Source: Lysinibacillus fusiformis
GTDB lineage: Bacteria > Bacillota > Bacilli > Bacillales_A > Planococcaceae
Length of the DNA: 64,000 nt
NCBI RefSeq assembly: GCF_007362955.1
Contig: NZ_CP041696.1
Location: 3,410,001 to 3,474,000, forward strand
Direction: 5' to 3'
Translations under genes and position numbers: made by a program
Part shown: positions 35,340 through 44,811 of the stretch, one piece after another
Position numbering within the stretch: the stretch's first letter is position 1
How the letters are laid out: each line of letters begins with the position of its first letter
Notes under the pieces: generated by a model
Told to the model about the DNA's origin: nothing
The model's input: only the letters and a program-made list of their open reading frames with translations
Database searches by the model: none

Positions 35340-36383
35340 ATGAGAAATTTTTTCGAAGACCAGTACATAAATATTGAGCAACAACTAATAAACTTAGTTA
35401 GTGAAATTAGTGAATATAAAGGAAAATTGACCGCTTATCAAGAGCAAAGACCTGATATATTCACGAGCCTTGAAAAAGCTATACCCCTACAATACATAAA
35501 AAACTATATTTCAGTTTATGAGGATATAAAAGTTTCAAATAAGCGATTAAAAGAACTTATTTTAGATGATATGATACCCCAATCCATTTCGGAAGATGCG
35601 ATATTTTGTTATTATGAAACTCTGACTCTTGTACATAAAAAATCTTGTACGTTTTCTATTAGTCCAGATACTATACAAGAATTGCATTTTCAATTAATTC
35701 ATTTCAATACCTCTGACAGTGCAAAATGGCGCCAAAAGCCATTTTCTATCCCAGGAATTCCTGAAAAAGGGATGCACACGATTTTTTATCGACCTCTTCC
35801 ACCTGAAAATATTCCAATGGCTGTAGAACAATTATGCAACCAGTACAATTTATTAAACCGTAAAAAAGAGATACCTACACTTTTATTGATAGCTCGTTTT
35901 ATATTGAATCTTTATTGCATAATCCCTTTTAGTCAAGGTAATGGTAGATTAACACTGATGTTAATGCAATTATTATTAGTAAAAAGCGGACATACATTTG
36001 TAAAATATGTTTGTTTAGATGAATATATAAAGAAAAGTGAGTCAGAATACTATGAAGCCATATATAAATCATCGGTTAATTGGTACTGTAATGGGCATAA
36101 TATTAGCTTCTGGTTAAAAAATTTCTTAACTATTATTTTAGAGGCTTATAAAGATCTACATAACAGAGTACTGGATTCTATATGTAGACATACTAAGATA
36201 GAGCGAATTCAGAATTTTATTCATAATCAAAAACAACCTTTTACAAAAGAATGCATTCGAAGCATTTATCCAGATATAGCCGAAAGTACAATTAGTAAAG
36301 CTTTAACTGATTTGCAAGTAGTAGGTGAAATTAAACTTATTTCAAAAGGGAGAAATGCGCGTTGGATGAAAGTCCAATCTTAA
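35340..36383 (+). CDS. Fic-fold protein with degenerate active site
   Basis: A 347-residue protein of Fic architecture. The N-terminal ~110 residues are helical. The Fic core has IPGIPEKGMHTIFYRPLPPENI (a flap-type segment) at ~137-158 and the active-site loop IPFSQGNGRLTLM at residues 195-207. A winged helix ends the protein (residues ~290-347, IYPDIAESTISKALTDLQVVGEI). Active Fic AMP-transferases have HPFxxGNGRxxR; here His is Ile195 and the last Arg is Leu, while GNGR is kept. So AMP transfer is doubtful and a binding or regulatory role more likely. AAAGGAGG precedes the ATG. It lies 1.2 kb before the toxin-like operon. Confidence 0.8.
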   Translation: MRNFFEDQYINIEQQLINLVSEISEYKGKLTAYQEQRPDIFTSLEKAIPLQYIKNYISVYEDIKVSNKRLKELILDDMIPQSISEDAIFCYYETLTLVHKKSCTFSISPDTIQELHFQLIHFNTSDSAKWRQKPFSIPGIPEKGMHTIFYRPLPPENIPMAVEQLCNQYNLLNRKKEIPTLLLIARFILNLYCIIPFSQGNGRLTLMLMQLLLVKSGHTFVKYVCLDEYIKKSESEYYEAIYKSSVNWYCNGHNISFWLKNFLTIILEAYKDLHNRVLDSICRHTKIERIQNFIHNQKQPFTKECIRSIYPDIAESTISKALTDLQVVGEIKLISKGRNARWMKVQS

Positions 36384-36891
36384 ACAGCTTCTCCAGATGT
36401 GTCTAAATAAAGGACCCATAAACTAATCTTTCTTTGTTCCCTTTTGGAGAACTACTGGAAACGCAAAGTCCACTACTTAGTGATTTCTGATTTTGTAAAA
36501 CAATCCGTCCCTTTTTATTATAGGTATAACTTGAGCATCACTTGAATGTAGAAGTTAGAATAATTCTGATTTTAAATGACCTGAGAAGCTCTCTTTTGTA
36601 AATAATCAGAGGCAGTTCGTAAAAAAGGACATCATGAAATGAAAGAAATTTAAGGTGTTTTTAAGCAATTAGAGATTGAATTCCCACGTGATCCAAAAGG
36701 TTTTATTTTTCCAGAACATGTCGCTGCAGATTCAAATAGGAAGCCATTGTTTGAAATCGTAACAAAGTAATGACTGTTAATTTTAATGGAATAGGATTCA
36801 GGAAGAATTCGAATACCTGCGTTAATCATTTAAGTTGAACCGTACGTACGGTGGCTGAAAGGGTAGTGCCTGATAAACATACCAAAAATCT

Positions 36892-36932
36892 AAGAACCAA
36901 TTGCCAATCTTTAATCGGCAATTGGTTCTTTA
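36892..36932. terminator. Terminator-like hairpin in the gap
   Basis: AAGAACCAATTGCC (36892-36905) and GGCAATTGGTTCTT (36917-36930) are perfect complements. It may have ended the gene whose tail remains at 36654-36770. Confidence 0.75.
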
Positions 36933-37370
36933 GTTTTCTTTGTTTCTATCGAAGTTCGTTATGGAAAGCTTTTCATTGAAAACTACATAGATTTTTGAAA
37001 AGTGCTGTGCAATGTTATGAACGCTTGTTTTTTATAAAAATCATTCCAACTTATTTTTGATACTCACTTATGTTTCTTCAACTCTTCTTGCTCTTCTGCT
37101 CCATACTGATAGACCCAACCACATAGCTGGATATTATCAGGTTGATAATATTTTTTTTGATTTCCATACCGAATACGTCTTGTCTAGAGTGACTAGTAGC
37201 AGTATGTCTAAATTTCAAAGATTCATTTCCGATTTACCTAATTTTTTGCACTAGAACCAATAATATGTCGTTTTTCAATCATTAATCTGTTGATTTTCCC
37301 TATATTGTGACATATTCATATTAATTTTGTTTATATTAATCTATTTTAAAATCAAAATAACCGACGGAAT

Positions 37371-37396
37371 AATCTATTTTGTACATAAAATAGATT
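37371..37396. promoter_or_regulatory. Palindrome upstream of the toxin-like operon
   Basis: AATCTATTTT (37371-37380) and AAAATAGATT (37387-37396) are perfect complements around GTACAT. The left arm recurs at 37338-37347. About 170 bp before the first gene. A TATACT -10 candidate lies at 37493-37498. I found no PlcR-type box. Confidence 0.5.
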
Positions 37397-37568
37397 ATTT
37401 TAACTGTTATTTGCCAAATAATGTGACTATATCTAAAATTTACATTATAGGAAAATGTTATTCTAACAAGAATATTTCCTAAAACTTTAAGTATACTGGG
37501 GTGCTCAAAATGTATAAAAATTCGTCTGAATTATTGTGAATAAATATCATGCAAAGGAGGTAAATAGA

Positions 37569-38888
37569 ATGAAAAAAAAAATAATTACAGGATTGATGAT
37601 TACATCCATTGTTGCTACGGGAGTTATTCCTACCCATACTTTTTCAACGCCTATAGTTCATGCGGAGATTCAAGAAGAGAACGTGGCTCTTTCCTCATCA
37701 TTAAGAAAATTAGGAGCTCAATCAAAATTGATCCAAATGTATATAGACCAAGCTTTAATGAGTCCTAATGTACAGTTAGTGGAAGTACCGGCTTTAAATA
37801 CAGAGCAATTACTCATAAAACAAGATATGAAAGAATGGTCATCGGAACTTTATCCAAATTTAATGCTACTAAATTCAAAAAGTAAAGGATTTGTCACTAA
37901 ATTTAATAGCTATTATCCAACATTAAAAGAATTTGTAGATTATCAGGAAGATAAAGAAGGTTTCTTGGACAGACTGGAAGTCCTTCAAGGAATGGTGATG
38001 ACAAACCAAGACTACGCGCAACTTCAAATTAATGAGTTAACAGATTTAAAATTACAGCTCGATAAAAAACTTAAAGACCTCGATACGGATGTGACAAAAG
38101 CACAAGGGATACTTAGTTCAGAGGGAACAGGGAAAATAGACAAGCTTAAAGGTGAATTACTAGATACTCAAAAATCCATTCAACATAATTTACAGCAAAT
38201 AGCATTGGTGCCAGGAGCTTTAAATGAACAAGGTCTTAAAATATTCCTAGAGATTTATAGTCTTTCAAAAGATATCCTTGAACCAGCTGCTCAAACAGCT
38301 GCAGCAGCATATAACAAAGGAAAAGAAATTAACAACGCCATTTTACAAGCAGAGAAAAAAGCAGAGCAAGAAGCAAAAGAAAAGGGTCTGTCTACTCTAG
38401 AGATTGAAGCTGCCATAAAAGAAGCTCGTGAAGCAATTGAGAAAAACAAACAAGGTGAAATTGCTGCAGCCGCAGCTACAAAAACGAAAGAGTATGACCT
38501 TCTGAAAGCAATTGATCCAGAAAAAATCAAAAAAACATATAATACCTTCGCCGAAGTCAATAAACTAATGGCAGAACAGCGAGCATATTTAGATGATTTA
38601 GAGAAACAAAACCAAAAATTATATGATTTAACAAAGAAACTAACAATAGCAGATTTACAACAATCAATGCTTCTTCTTATGCAACACGATTTGCATACAT
38701 TTGCTAGCCAAGTAGATGTAGAACTTGACCTAATGAAACGCTTTAAAGAAGATTTGAATCTAATAAAAAGTAGTATCACAACTTTATATACGGATGTTGA
38801 TACTGCTACCAATCCGTCTCAAAAAGATACATTAAGACGATTAAAAAATGTCATAAGCCAACTTGAGGAACAGGTTAATAAATTTTAA
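37569..38888 (+). CDS. HBL/NHE-family enterotoxin-like protein, first component
   Basis: A 439-residue secreted protein. The signal peptide ends at about residue 32 (PIVHA). The mature part is almost wholly helical, with a core typical of the Bacillus HBL family (LGAQSKLIQMYIDQALMSPNV, MKEWSSELYPNLMLLN, FNSYYPTLKEFVD). Where the next protein has a hydrophobic hairpin, this one has a charged, Ala-rich helix pair (~240-310). In B. cereus, three such proteins assemble into an alpha-helical pore in host membranes. GCAAAGGAGG precedes the ATG at 37569. Length and gene order resemble HblC (L2) of hblC-hblD-hblA. Confidence 0.82.
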   Translation: MKKKIITGLMITSIVATGVIPTHTFSTPIVHAEIQEENVALSSSLRKLGAQSKLIQMYIDQALMSPNVQLVEVPALNTEQLLIKQDMKEWSSELYPNLMLLNSKSKGFVTKFNSYYPTLKEFVDYQEDKEGFLDRLEVLQGMVMTNQDYAQLQINELTDLKLQLDKKLKDLDTDVTKAQGILSSEGTGKIDKLKGELLDTQKSIQHNLQQIALVPGALNEQGLKIFLEIYSLSKDILEPAAQTAAAAYNKGKEINNAILQAEKKAEQEAKEKGLSTLEIEAAIKEAREAIEKNKQGEIAAAAATKTKEYDLLKAIDPEKIKKTYNTFAEVNKLMAEQRAYLDDLEKQNQKLYDLTKKLTIADLQQSMLLLMQHDLHTFASQVDVELDLMKRFKEDLNLIKSSITTLYTDVDTATNPSQKDTLRRLKNVISQLEEQVNKF

Positions 38889-38944
38889 TCATTAGCATTT
38901 GAGAAAATTATATTAGCCTATCGAAAAAATGGGAGGAAATAAAT

Positions 38945-40189
38945 ATGAAAAAATTTCCATATAAAGTGTTAACCGTGGCTACTCTGGCAACATTTATAAC
39001 TGCTACTAACAGTAGTTCTATTCATGCACTTGCACAAGAACAGAATGTTCATGAACAGATTGCTCAAGTACAGAAAATAGGAAATTATGAACTAGGGCCT
39101 GAAGGACTGAAGAAAGCGTTGGCTGAAACAGGGTCTCATATTCTTGTAATGGATTTGTACGCAAAAACAATGATTAAACAACCGAATGTAAATCTATCCA
39201 ATATTGATTTAGGTTCAGAAGGGGGAGAATTAATCAAAAATATTCACCTTAATCAGGATCTATCTCGAATCAATGCAAATTATTGGTTAGATACAGCGAA
39301 ACCAAAGATTCAAAAGACAGCACGTAATATTGTTAATTACGATGAAAAATTTCAGAATTATTACGACACATTAGTAGATTTTGCACAAAAGAAAGATAAG
39401 GAAGGCCTAAAAGAAGGCATAAGTGATTTAGTCAGTACAATTGATGTAAATTCTAAAGAAGTTACAGAAGTCATTAAGATGTTAGAAGCCTTCAAAACAA
39501 AACTGTATACGAATACTATAGATTTTAAAAATAATGTTGGTGGTCCAGATGGAAAGGGTGGATTAACAGCAATATTAGCGGGTAAACAAGCACTGGTTCC
39601 ACAACTTCAAGCTGAAATTGAACAACTACGTTCTACTCAGCAAGCACATTTTGACAATGTATTAGCATGGTCAATTGGTGGTGGATTGGGAGCGGCCATT
39701 TTAGTTATTGGCACTATTGCAGGAGGGGTCGTAATTGTTGTGACTGGCGGGACAGCGACACCGCTTGTTGTGGGTGGCCTTACAGCTCTAGGTGCAGCGG
39801 GCATAGGTTTAGGTACAGCGGCTGGTGTTGTGGCGTCTAGTCACATGAACTCCTATAACGAAATTTCAAGTAAAATTGGAGAATTAAGTATGAAAGCCAA
39901 TCTTGCTAATCAAGCTGTTATTTCACTTACTAACACAAAAGACACTTTGACATACCTGTATCAGACAATAGATCAAGCGATAATGTCACTAACAAATATT
40001 CAACAACAATGGCATACGATGGGGGCAAATTATACAGATTTATATGATAATATCGATCAAATGCAAGACCATAAGCTCTCTTTAATACCTGATGATTTAA
40101 AAGCTGCCAAACAAAGTTGGAATGATATTCATAAAGACGCAGAGTTTATTGCAAAAGACATTGCTTTTACACAAGAACTAATGAACTAA
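38945..40189 (+). CDS. HBL/NHE-family enterotoxin-like protein, membrane-inserting component
   Basis: A 414-residue secreted protein with a signal peptide ending near residue 30 (IHALA). The helical bundle is interrupted at residues ~240-299 by a long Gly/Ala/Val-rich hydrophobic stretch (WSIGGGLGAAILVIGTIAGG and beyond), the pattern of the membrane-inserting head in NheB/NheC and HblD (L1). Shared blocks with the other two are MKKALAETGSHIL-like and NVNLSNIDL near the start and YNYDEKFQNYYDTL-like in the middle. GGGAGG precedes the ATG. It is 56 bp behind the first gene. Confidence 0.85.
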   Translation: MKKFPYKVLTVATLATFITATNSSSIHALAQEQNVHEQIAQVQKIGNYELGPEGLKKALAETGSHILVMDLYAKTMIKQPNVNLSNIDLGSEGGELIKNIHLNQDLSRINANYWLDTAKPKIQKTARNIVNYDEKFQNYYDTLVDFAQKKDKEGLKEGISDLVSTIDVNSKEVTEVIKMLEAFKTKLYTNTIDFKNNVGGPDGKGGLTAILAGKQALVPQLQAEIEQLRSTQQAHFDNVLAWSIGGGLGAAILVIGTIAGGVVIVVTGGTATPLVVGGLTALGAAGIGLGTAAGVVASSHMNSYNEISSKIGELSMKANLANQAVISLTNTKDTLTYLYQTIDQAIMSLTNIQQQWHTMGANYTDLYDNIDQMQDHKLSLIPDDLKAAKQSWNDIHKDAEFIAKDIAFTQELMN

Positions 40190-40211
40190 AAATATAGAGG
40201 AGGAATATAAA

Positions 40212-41324
40212 ATGAATAATAAACTTCTTTACAAACTACTCGCCGTATCAGCTGCTTTAACCTTGACAACAACTTCTGTAGCCCCGCCAGTAGCAGCTTT
40301 GGCAGGTACAAGCAAAATTGAGCAAACTAACAATGGTGATACGTCTCTTTCTGCAAACGAAGTGAAGATGAAAGAAACCTTGCAAAAGGCGGGACTTTTT
40401 GCGAAATCTATGAATGCCTATTCTTATATGTTAATTAAGAATCCAGATGTGAACTTTGAAGGCATTAATATTAATGGATATCCAGATTTACCTGGTAAAA
40501 TTGTACAAGATCAAAAAGATGCAAGAGCCCACGCCCTTACATGGGATACAAAAGTAAAAAAACAGCTTATAGATACATTGACAGGTATTATTGAATACGA
40601 TACAAAATTTGAAAATTATTATGACATAATTGTAGAGGCAATTAATACAGCAGATGGAGAGACTTTAATAGAAGGGATTTCTGATTTACAAGGTGAAATT
40701 CAACTAAATCAAAAGTATGCACAACAATTAATAGCAGAATTAATTAAATTAAGGGACGCTATTGGGCAAGATGTGAGAGCATTTGGAAATAATAAAGATC
40801 TCTTACAATCGATTTTAAAAAACCAAGGGGCTGCAGTTGAGGACGATCAAAAGCGCCTAAATGAAGTTTTAGAATCAGTAAACTATTATAAACAATTAGA
40901 GTCTGATGGCATCATAACAATAGCTGTACCTACTATTCCTACGTGGATTGCAGGAGGTATTATGCTGGGGATAGCAAAAGAGAATTTAAGTCAATTAGAG
41001 CCTTTATTAAAACAATTACAACAGACAGTTGATTATAAACTAACATTAAATCGTGTAGTTGGAGTTGCGCATAATAGTATTAGTGAGATGTATAATGCAC
41101 TCGATGATGCTATTAATGCTCTTACGTATATGTCTGCGCAATGGAATGACTTAGACTCTCAATATACGGGCGTGCTGAGACATATTGAGAATGCAGCTGA
41201 AAAAGCCGATCAAAATAAATTTAAATTTTTACTACCTAACTTGAATGCAGCTAAAGACAGCTGGAAAACATTAAAAATAGATGCAAACACATTAAAAGAA
41301 GGGATAAAAGAATTAAAAATATAA
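40212..41324 (+). CDS. HBL/NHE-family enterotoxin-like protein, third component
   Basis: A 370-residue secreted protein; signal peptide ends near residue 31 (VAALA). Family blocks are LQKAGLFAKSMNAYSYMLIKN, NFEGININGYPDLPGKI and EYDTKFENYYDIIVEAIN. A short hydrophobic segment (~233-255, ITIAVPTIPTWIAGGIMLGI) matches the smaller beta-tongue of HBL-B. Its length is close to HblA (B). GAGGAGG precedes the ATG, 22 bp behind the second gene; a terminator follows at 41472. All three genes are thus one transcript. Confidence 0.84.
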   Translation: MNNKLLYKLLAVSAALTLTTTSVAPPVAALAGTSKIEQTNNGDTSLSANEVKMKETLQKAGLFAKSMNAYSYMLIKNPDVNFEGININGYPDLPGKIVQDQKDARAHALTWDTKVKKQLIDTLTGIIEYDTKFENYYDIIVEAINTADGETLIEGISDLQGEIQLNQKYAQQLIAELIKLRDAIGQDVRAFGNNKDLLQSILKNQGAAVEDDQKRLNEVLESVNYYKQLESDGIITIAVPTIPTWIAGGIMLGIAKENLSQLEPLLKQLQQTVDYKLTLNRVVGVAHNSISEMYNALDDAINALTYMSAQWNDLDSQYTGVLRHIENAAEKADQNKFKFLLPNLNAAKDSWKTLKIDANTLKEGIKELKI

Positions 41325-41469
41325 CCTGTTGCCACGCAGAATAGGGGCGTATGGATTGACATAAAACAATCTAGCATCCTAATAGATCAAACAAATAAGT
41401 CAATTAAAAGATACACATATTTAAAACACTTTATTTTTTACCTTTATTAAAATCAGATTACACATTATT

Positions 41470-41508
41470 AAAGTGCCCCCATTAAGCAAGAGGGGGCATT
41501 TTTTTATT
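41470..41508. terminator. Terminator of the toxin-like operon
   Basis: TGCCCCC (41474-41480) pairs with GGGGGCA (41492-41498), followed by T7. It also serves the convergent permease gene, whose stop lies in the T run. Confidence 0.92.
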
Positions 41509-43888
41509 CTACAAGTAAAATACGTGGAGAAGTTCTGGCTATAACTTTGGTTGATAGCCAGCAGCCAATACAAGCAACAACAATGCTTAGGCAAGCTATT
41601 GCAATACTTAAAGGCCAATTTATAACAAGTGGTAACTCGGTTAATCCATATTCCAAAATAATAATCTTTAGCGCAAGAGGTATTAACTTTATACCGAAAA
41701 AAATACCGAGTAAAGCCCCTAGTACCGACAGCATAAAAACACTAAAAGTAATGGACCATCTAATATTATTAGAAGTCATTCCGAGGGCTTTATAAATACC
41801 GTAAGTGCCACTTTCTTTTCTAACATTAATACGAGAAGCACTGAAAATAATTATACAAGTAATGGTCATTAATACTATCCCCATCAACGAAAGTGGGATG
41901 ATTAAAACGGCAATTGCCATTTTGAAAAAGGAGTCTAATAACGTCTGTTGCGTTTCAGCTGAGATTGAGCCTGCGAATTTTTGGTTTAATTCATCTACTA
42001 CTTGGTCTGCTAACGTTTCATTTTGTAAATTAATCATACTGAGTAGGGACGCTGAGTAGTCTGCTTGATGAACCTTGACGACGTCAGCTGTAATTCTTGC
42101 AGAGTAGGACATATTAGCTATGGATTGATAAATGCCAGTAATGATTAAGCTATGTTCATGACCTTGAATATACACGTCTATCACATCACCTAGACTTTTA
42201 TTTAAAGTTCTTGCAACATTTAAACCGATAGCAATCTCATTTTTATTGGAAGGATTATGACCCAATATATTTTCATAGCCTAAGTCATCGTAGCTACCTT
42301 CTACAACATCTATACCGATGTTCAAAGGTTGATGTGTGTCGTTAGGGAAAACACCATTTAATTGATCTAGCCATGCATAATTTTTAATTCTTCCATCCGT
42401 TTGGATTTGCTTTTCAAAGCTTTCTTTTGAAAAAGCGGCCTTATTATATACAGTCACTGCTATATTTGATGAATCATAGCCCCAAGCAGGTGCAGTTTGT
42501 TTGATACCAACAATGCTATTTAGTATGACAACACTAAAAACTAAAATAGCTGAAGTGAGCGAGGTGAGTAGAATGATAAGAATGGTGCTTTTTACATTTA
42601 TTGTCATATTTTTCAAACCCAATTTTAATGGAATCGGTAATTCTATAACATGTAAAATACGATTTGATTTGTTTAAGCGCCTATTCATTTTACTGTTAGC
42701 GAGTTCAGCCATGCCGTACTTGATTGCTTGTACGGGTTCCACACGCCGAGCCTTGTTCGAATAGAAAAAAGTAGTAATGATAATAATCGTAAGTATCATT
42801 AAGCCTAGAAGTATGTTCGTGCGCCAATCTTGGATAATAGCTAAATGATTTCCTGCTTTCAAAAAAGCTAACGAGCTTTCAATGATGATACGGGATAGTA
42901 TATGACTAGCTAGTAGGCCGGGAATAATAGCCAGTACCGACAGCACCCCATATTGCAGTACATATGTGGCGATAATTTCTTTTGATGTAAGGCCGAGTGA
43001 TTTAATAACACCAATCGTTTTGTAATTTGATAAAATGGCATCAGAAATACTAAATCCTATAATGAATAATGAAATAAAGAGCATAGCTATGCCTAGAACT
43101 ATCATAATGAAGCCTATGATTTTATTGATAAATAAATAATATGCTGCAATTTTTTCATATTCCATTTTTGATTCAAGATAGGGGCCTTGTAAATATTGTT
43201 CAAATGCCATCCAAAATTTTGGACTTTGTTGATAGTCATCAAATCTCAACGCCATCATGTATTGATCGGACCCTGCCATCGTGGCGAATTGTTCTTTGTA
43301 ATCTTGTTCATTCATCCATATACGTGCATTTATTGTAAATGGTCCTCCGTAGGGCATATCTACGACAATAGCAGAGACACTTAGTTTGAAGCTATTTTCT
43401 TCTTTTTGGAATTCCACAGAATCACCAAGTGTTATGCCAGAAGTCGTTGCCATTGATGTTGGAATCCAAATAGTTCCTTGTTCGGGAAAAGACTTTTTTT
43501 CACCTTGTGAAAATACAAGTTGGTCGATGACTAAGGGTGTCTTAGGTGTGTTCATCATTAATGGGTATAAATTTGGAATTTCAGTCCCGTTAAATTTTAT
43601 TCTTGATAAATTTCTAAAAGGGATGAGTTGTGAAGCAGTTACACCAGATTGCTGCTGCCACCAATTATTCACGATCACGGGATTGTGAATTTCATCACCC
43701 ATCGTCAAAACTTGATGGGCGCCCTTAGATTCTTGGTGCGCTTTTTCGAACATGTTATTTGTATTATTAATAATTGTAATTGATGTGACCAGAAGTAAAG
43801 TTGACAACATAATCAGTATAGCAATAAGTGTGTTTTGAATTTTTCTTTTTCGTATATGTGCGATACAGAGAGTAGTGATTGCGTACAT
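41504..43888 (-). CDS. FtsX-like ABC transporter permease, two-domain
   Basis: A 794-residue permease of the FtsX/MacB type. TM1 is near residues 15-38, a ~200-residue extracytoplasmic domain follows, then TM2-4. A second block of the same kind follows with its own external domain (~460-620) and final three helices. It pairs with the ATPase gene 3 bp upstream. Such pairs export peptides or lipids, or sense antimicrobial peptides together with a two-component system, and one is encoded directly upstream. GAAAGGGG precedes the ATG. The substrate is unknown. Confidence 0.86.
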   Translation of the reverse strand: MYAITTLCIAHIRKRKIQNTLIAILIMLSTLLLVTSITIINNTNNMFEKAHQESKGAHQVLTMGDEIHNPVIVNNWWQQQSGVTASQLIPFRNLSRIKFNGTEIPNLYPLMMNTPKTPLVIDQLVFSQGEKKSFPEQGTIWIPTSMATTSGITLGDSVEFQKEENSFKLSVSAIVVDMPYGGPFTINARIWMNEQDYKEQFATMAGSDQYMMALRFDDYQQSPKFWMAFEQYLQGPYLESKMEYEKIAAYYLFINKIIGFIMIVLGIAMLFISLFIIGFSISDAILSNYKTIGVIKSLGLTSKEIIATYVLQYGVLSVLAIIPGLLASHILSRIIIESSLAFLKAGNHLAIIQDWRTNILLGLMILTIIIITTFFYSNKARRVEPVQAIKYGMAELANSKMNRRLNKSNRILHVIELPIPLKLGLKNMTINVKSTILIILLTSLTSAILVFSVVILNSIVGIKQTAPAWGYDSSNIAVTVYNKAAFSKESFEKQIQTDGRIKNYAWLDQLNGVFPNDTHQPLNIGIDVVEGSYDDLGYENILGHNPSNKNEIAIGLNVARTLNKSLGDVIDVYIQGHEHSLIITGIYQSIANMSYSARITADVVKVHQADYSASLLSMINLQNETLADQVVDELNQKFAGSISAETQQTLLDSFFKMAIAVLIIPLSLMGIVLMTITCIIIFSASRINVRKESGTYGIYKALGMTSNNIRWSITFSVFMLSVLGALLGIFFGIKLIPLALKIIILEYGLTELPLVINWPLSIAIACLSIVVACIGCWLSTKVIARTSPRILLVE

Positions 43889-43891
43889 AGT

Positions 43892-44650
43892 TTACCCCTT
43901 TCTCGAAACATAAGAAAAGATAATATGTTCGCGTTCTTGCATATCCGTATCATCAAATTTTTCGAAATTTAAGATACCGTCTATTTTGCCATCCTGAATA
44001 ATGATGAGTCGGTTTGCCCGACAAGCAGCTTTTATATCATGTGTAATCATGACAATGGACTGCCCTTTATTATTCATACTTGTTAAAATATCTAATACGG
44101 CAACCCCTTGATCATAATTTAAACTACCGGTGGGTTCATCAGCAAAAAGTACCTCAGGGCTATTAACTAATGCCCTAGCGATGGCAGCTCTTTGTTGCTG
44201 ACCACCAGATGTTTGAGAGGGGAGACGGCTACGCTGCTCTTTCAAGGCCATTGTTTGGAGTAGCATCTCGGCCTTTTTTAGCACTTTATCTTTAGCTGTT
44301 TTAGCAATATAGCCTGGTAGTGCTATATTTTCAAGTATCGTCAAGTCAGGCACAAGATTACTATTTTGATAGATGTAGCCTATTTTTTTCGAGCGAAATG
44401 CTGCTAACTGTTTCTCTGTAAACCTATCAATACGGCTTCCTCGAAAATAAACTTCTCCAGCTGTAATTGAATCAAGTCCACTTAAAAGATAAAGAAGAGT
44501 AGATTTTCCTGAACCAGAATTCCCCATAATTACGGTGAAATCTCCATCATAAATGTCCAAATCAATATTCTTTATTGCATGGTATTGTTCACTACCTGTT
44601 GAATACGTCTTACATAAATTTGTGGCGCGAATTAGTACTTCTTTTTCCAA
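43892..44650 (-). CDS. ABC transporter ATP-binding protein, LolD/MacB type
   Basis: A 252-residue ATPase: Walker A GNSGSGKST, Q-loop IYQNSNLVPDLT, signature TSGGQQQR, Walker B VLFADEPTGSLN and H-loop MITHD. The SGGQQQR and EPTGSLN pattern marks the MacB/LolD/BceA group. The start is TTG at 44650, eight bases behind GAGGGGG. It partners the large permease downstream. Confidence 0.9.
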   Translation of the reverse strand: MEKEVLIRATNLCKTYSTGSEQYHAIKNIDLDIYDGDFTVIMGNSGSGKSTLLYLLSGLDSITAGEVYFRGSRIDRFTEKQLAAFRSKKIGYIYQNSNLVPDLTILENIALPGYIAKTAKDKVLKKAEMLLQTMALKEQRSRLPSQTSGGQQQRAAIARALVNSPEVLFADEPTGSLNYDQGVAVLDILTSMNNKGQSIVMITHDIKAACRANRLIIIQDGKIDGILNFEKFDDTDMQEREHIIFSYVSRKG

Positions 44651-44811
44651 TCTAAGACCCCCTCTATGCTTTGTTTTTTAGTGTAAGGGTTATTTATTAA
44701 AAGGTCCTTATCGAAATATTAATAAAGTATTACATCATCTCTAGTTCAAGTAGGGCTAGAGGTCCTTTTGCGTCAGCCTAGCTTACTTTTCCTTTAGAAG
44801 TCAGTAGGATT

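Larger units (their letters stand above)
36384..37568. other. Long intergenic stretch before the toxin-like operon
   Basis: No intact gene is seen in almost 1.2 kb. Bases 36654-36770 read as a 38-codon stretch ending in a stop (contains EFPRDPKGFIFPEHVAADSN), with a stop in front; it looks like the tail of a lost gene I cannot name. A terminator hairpin AAGAACCAATTGCC/GGCAATTGGTTCTT lies at 36892-36930. A 26-bp palindrome is at 37371-37396. The rest is strongly AT-rich. A short frame at 37057-37254 has no ribosome site and is not called. Confidence 0.6.

Noticed and set aside
37057-37254. Small gene of 65 codons
   Set aside because: No ribosome site, biased AT-driven composition, no similarity to the flanking secreted proteins.
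37260-37568. PlcR box for the toxin-like operon
   Set aside because: No sequence close to TATGNA-N4-TNCATA is present.
38291-38812. Minus-strand frame of 173 codons inside the first toxin-like gene
   Set aside because: Shadow of the repetitive Ala/Lys/Glu codons of the real plus-strand gene.
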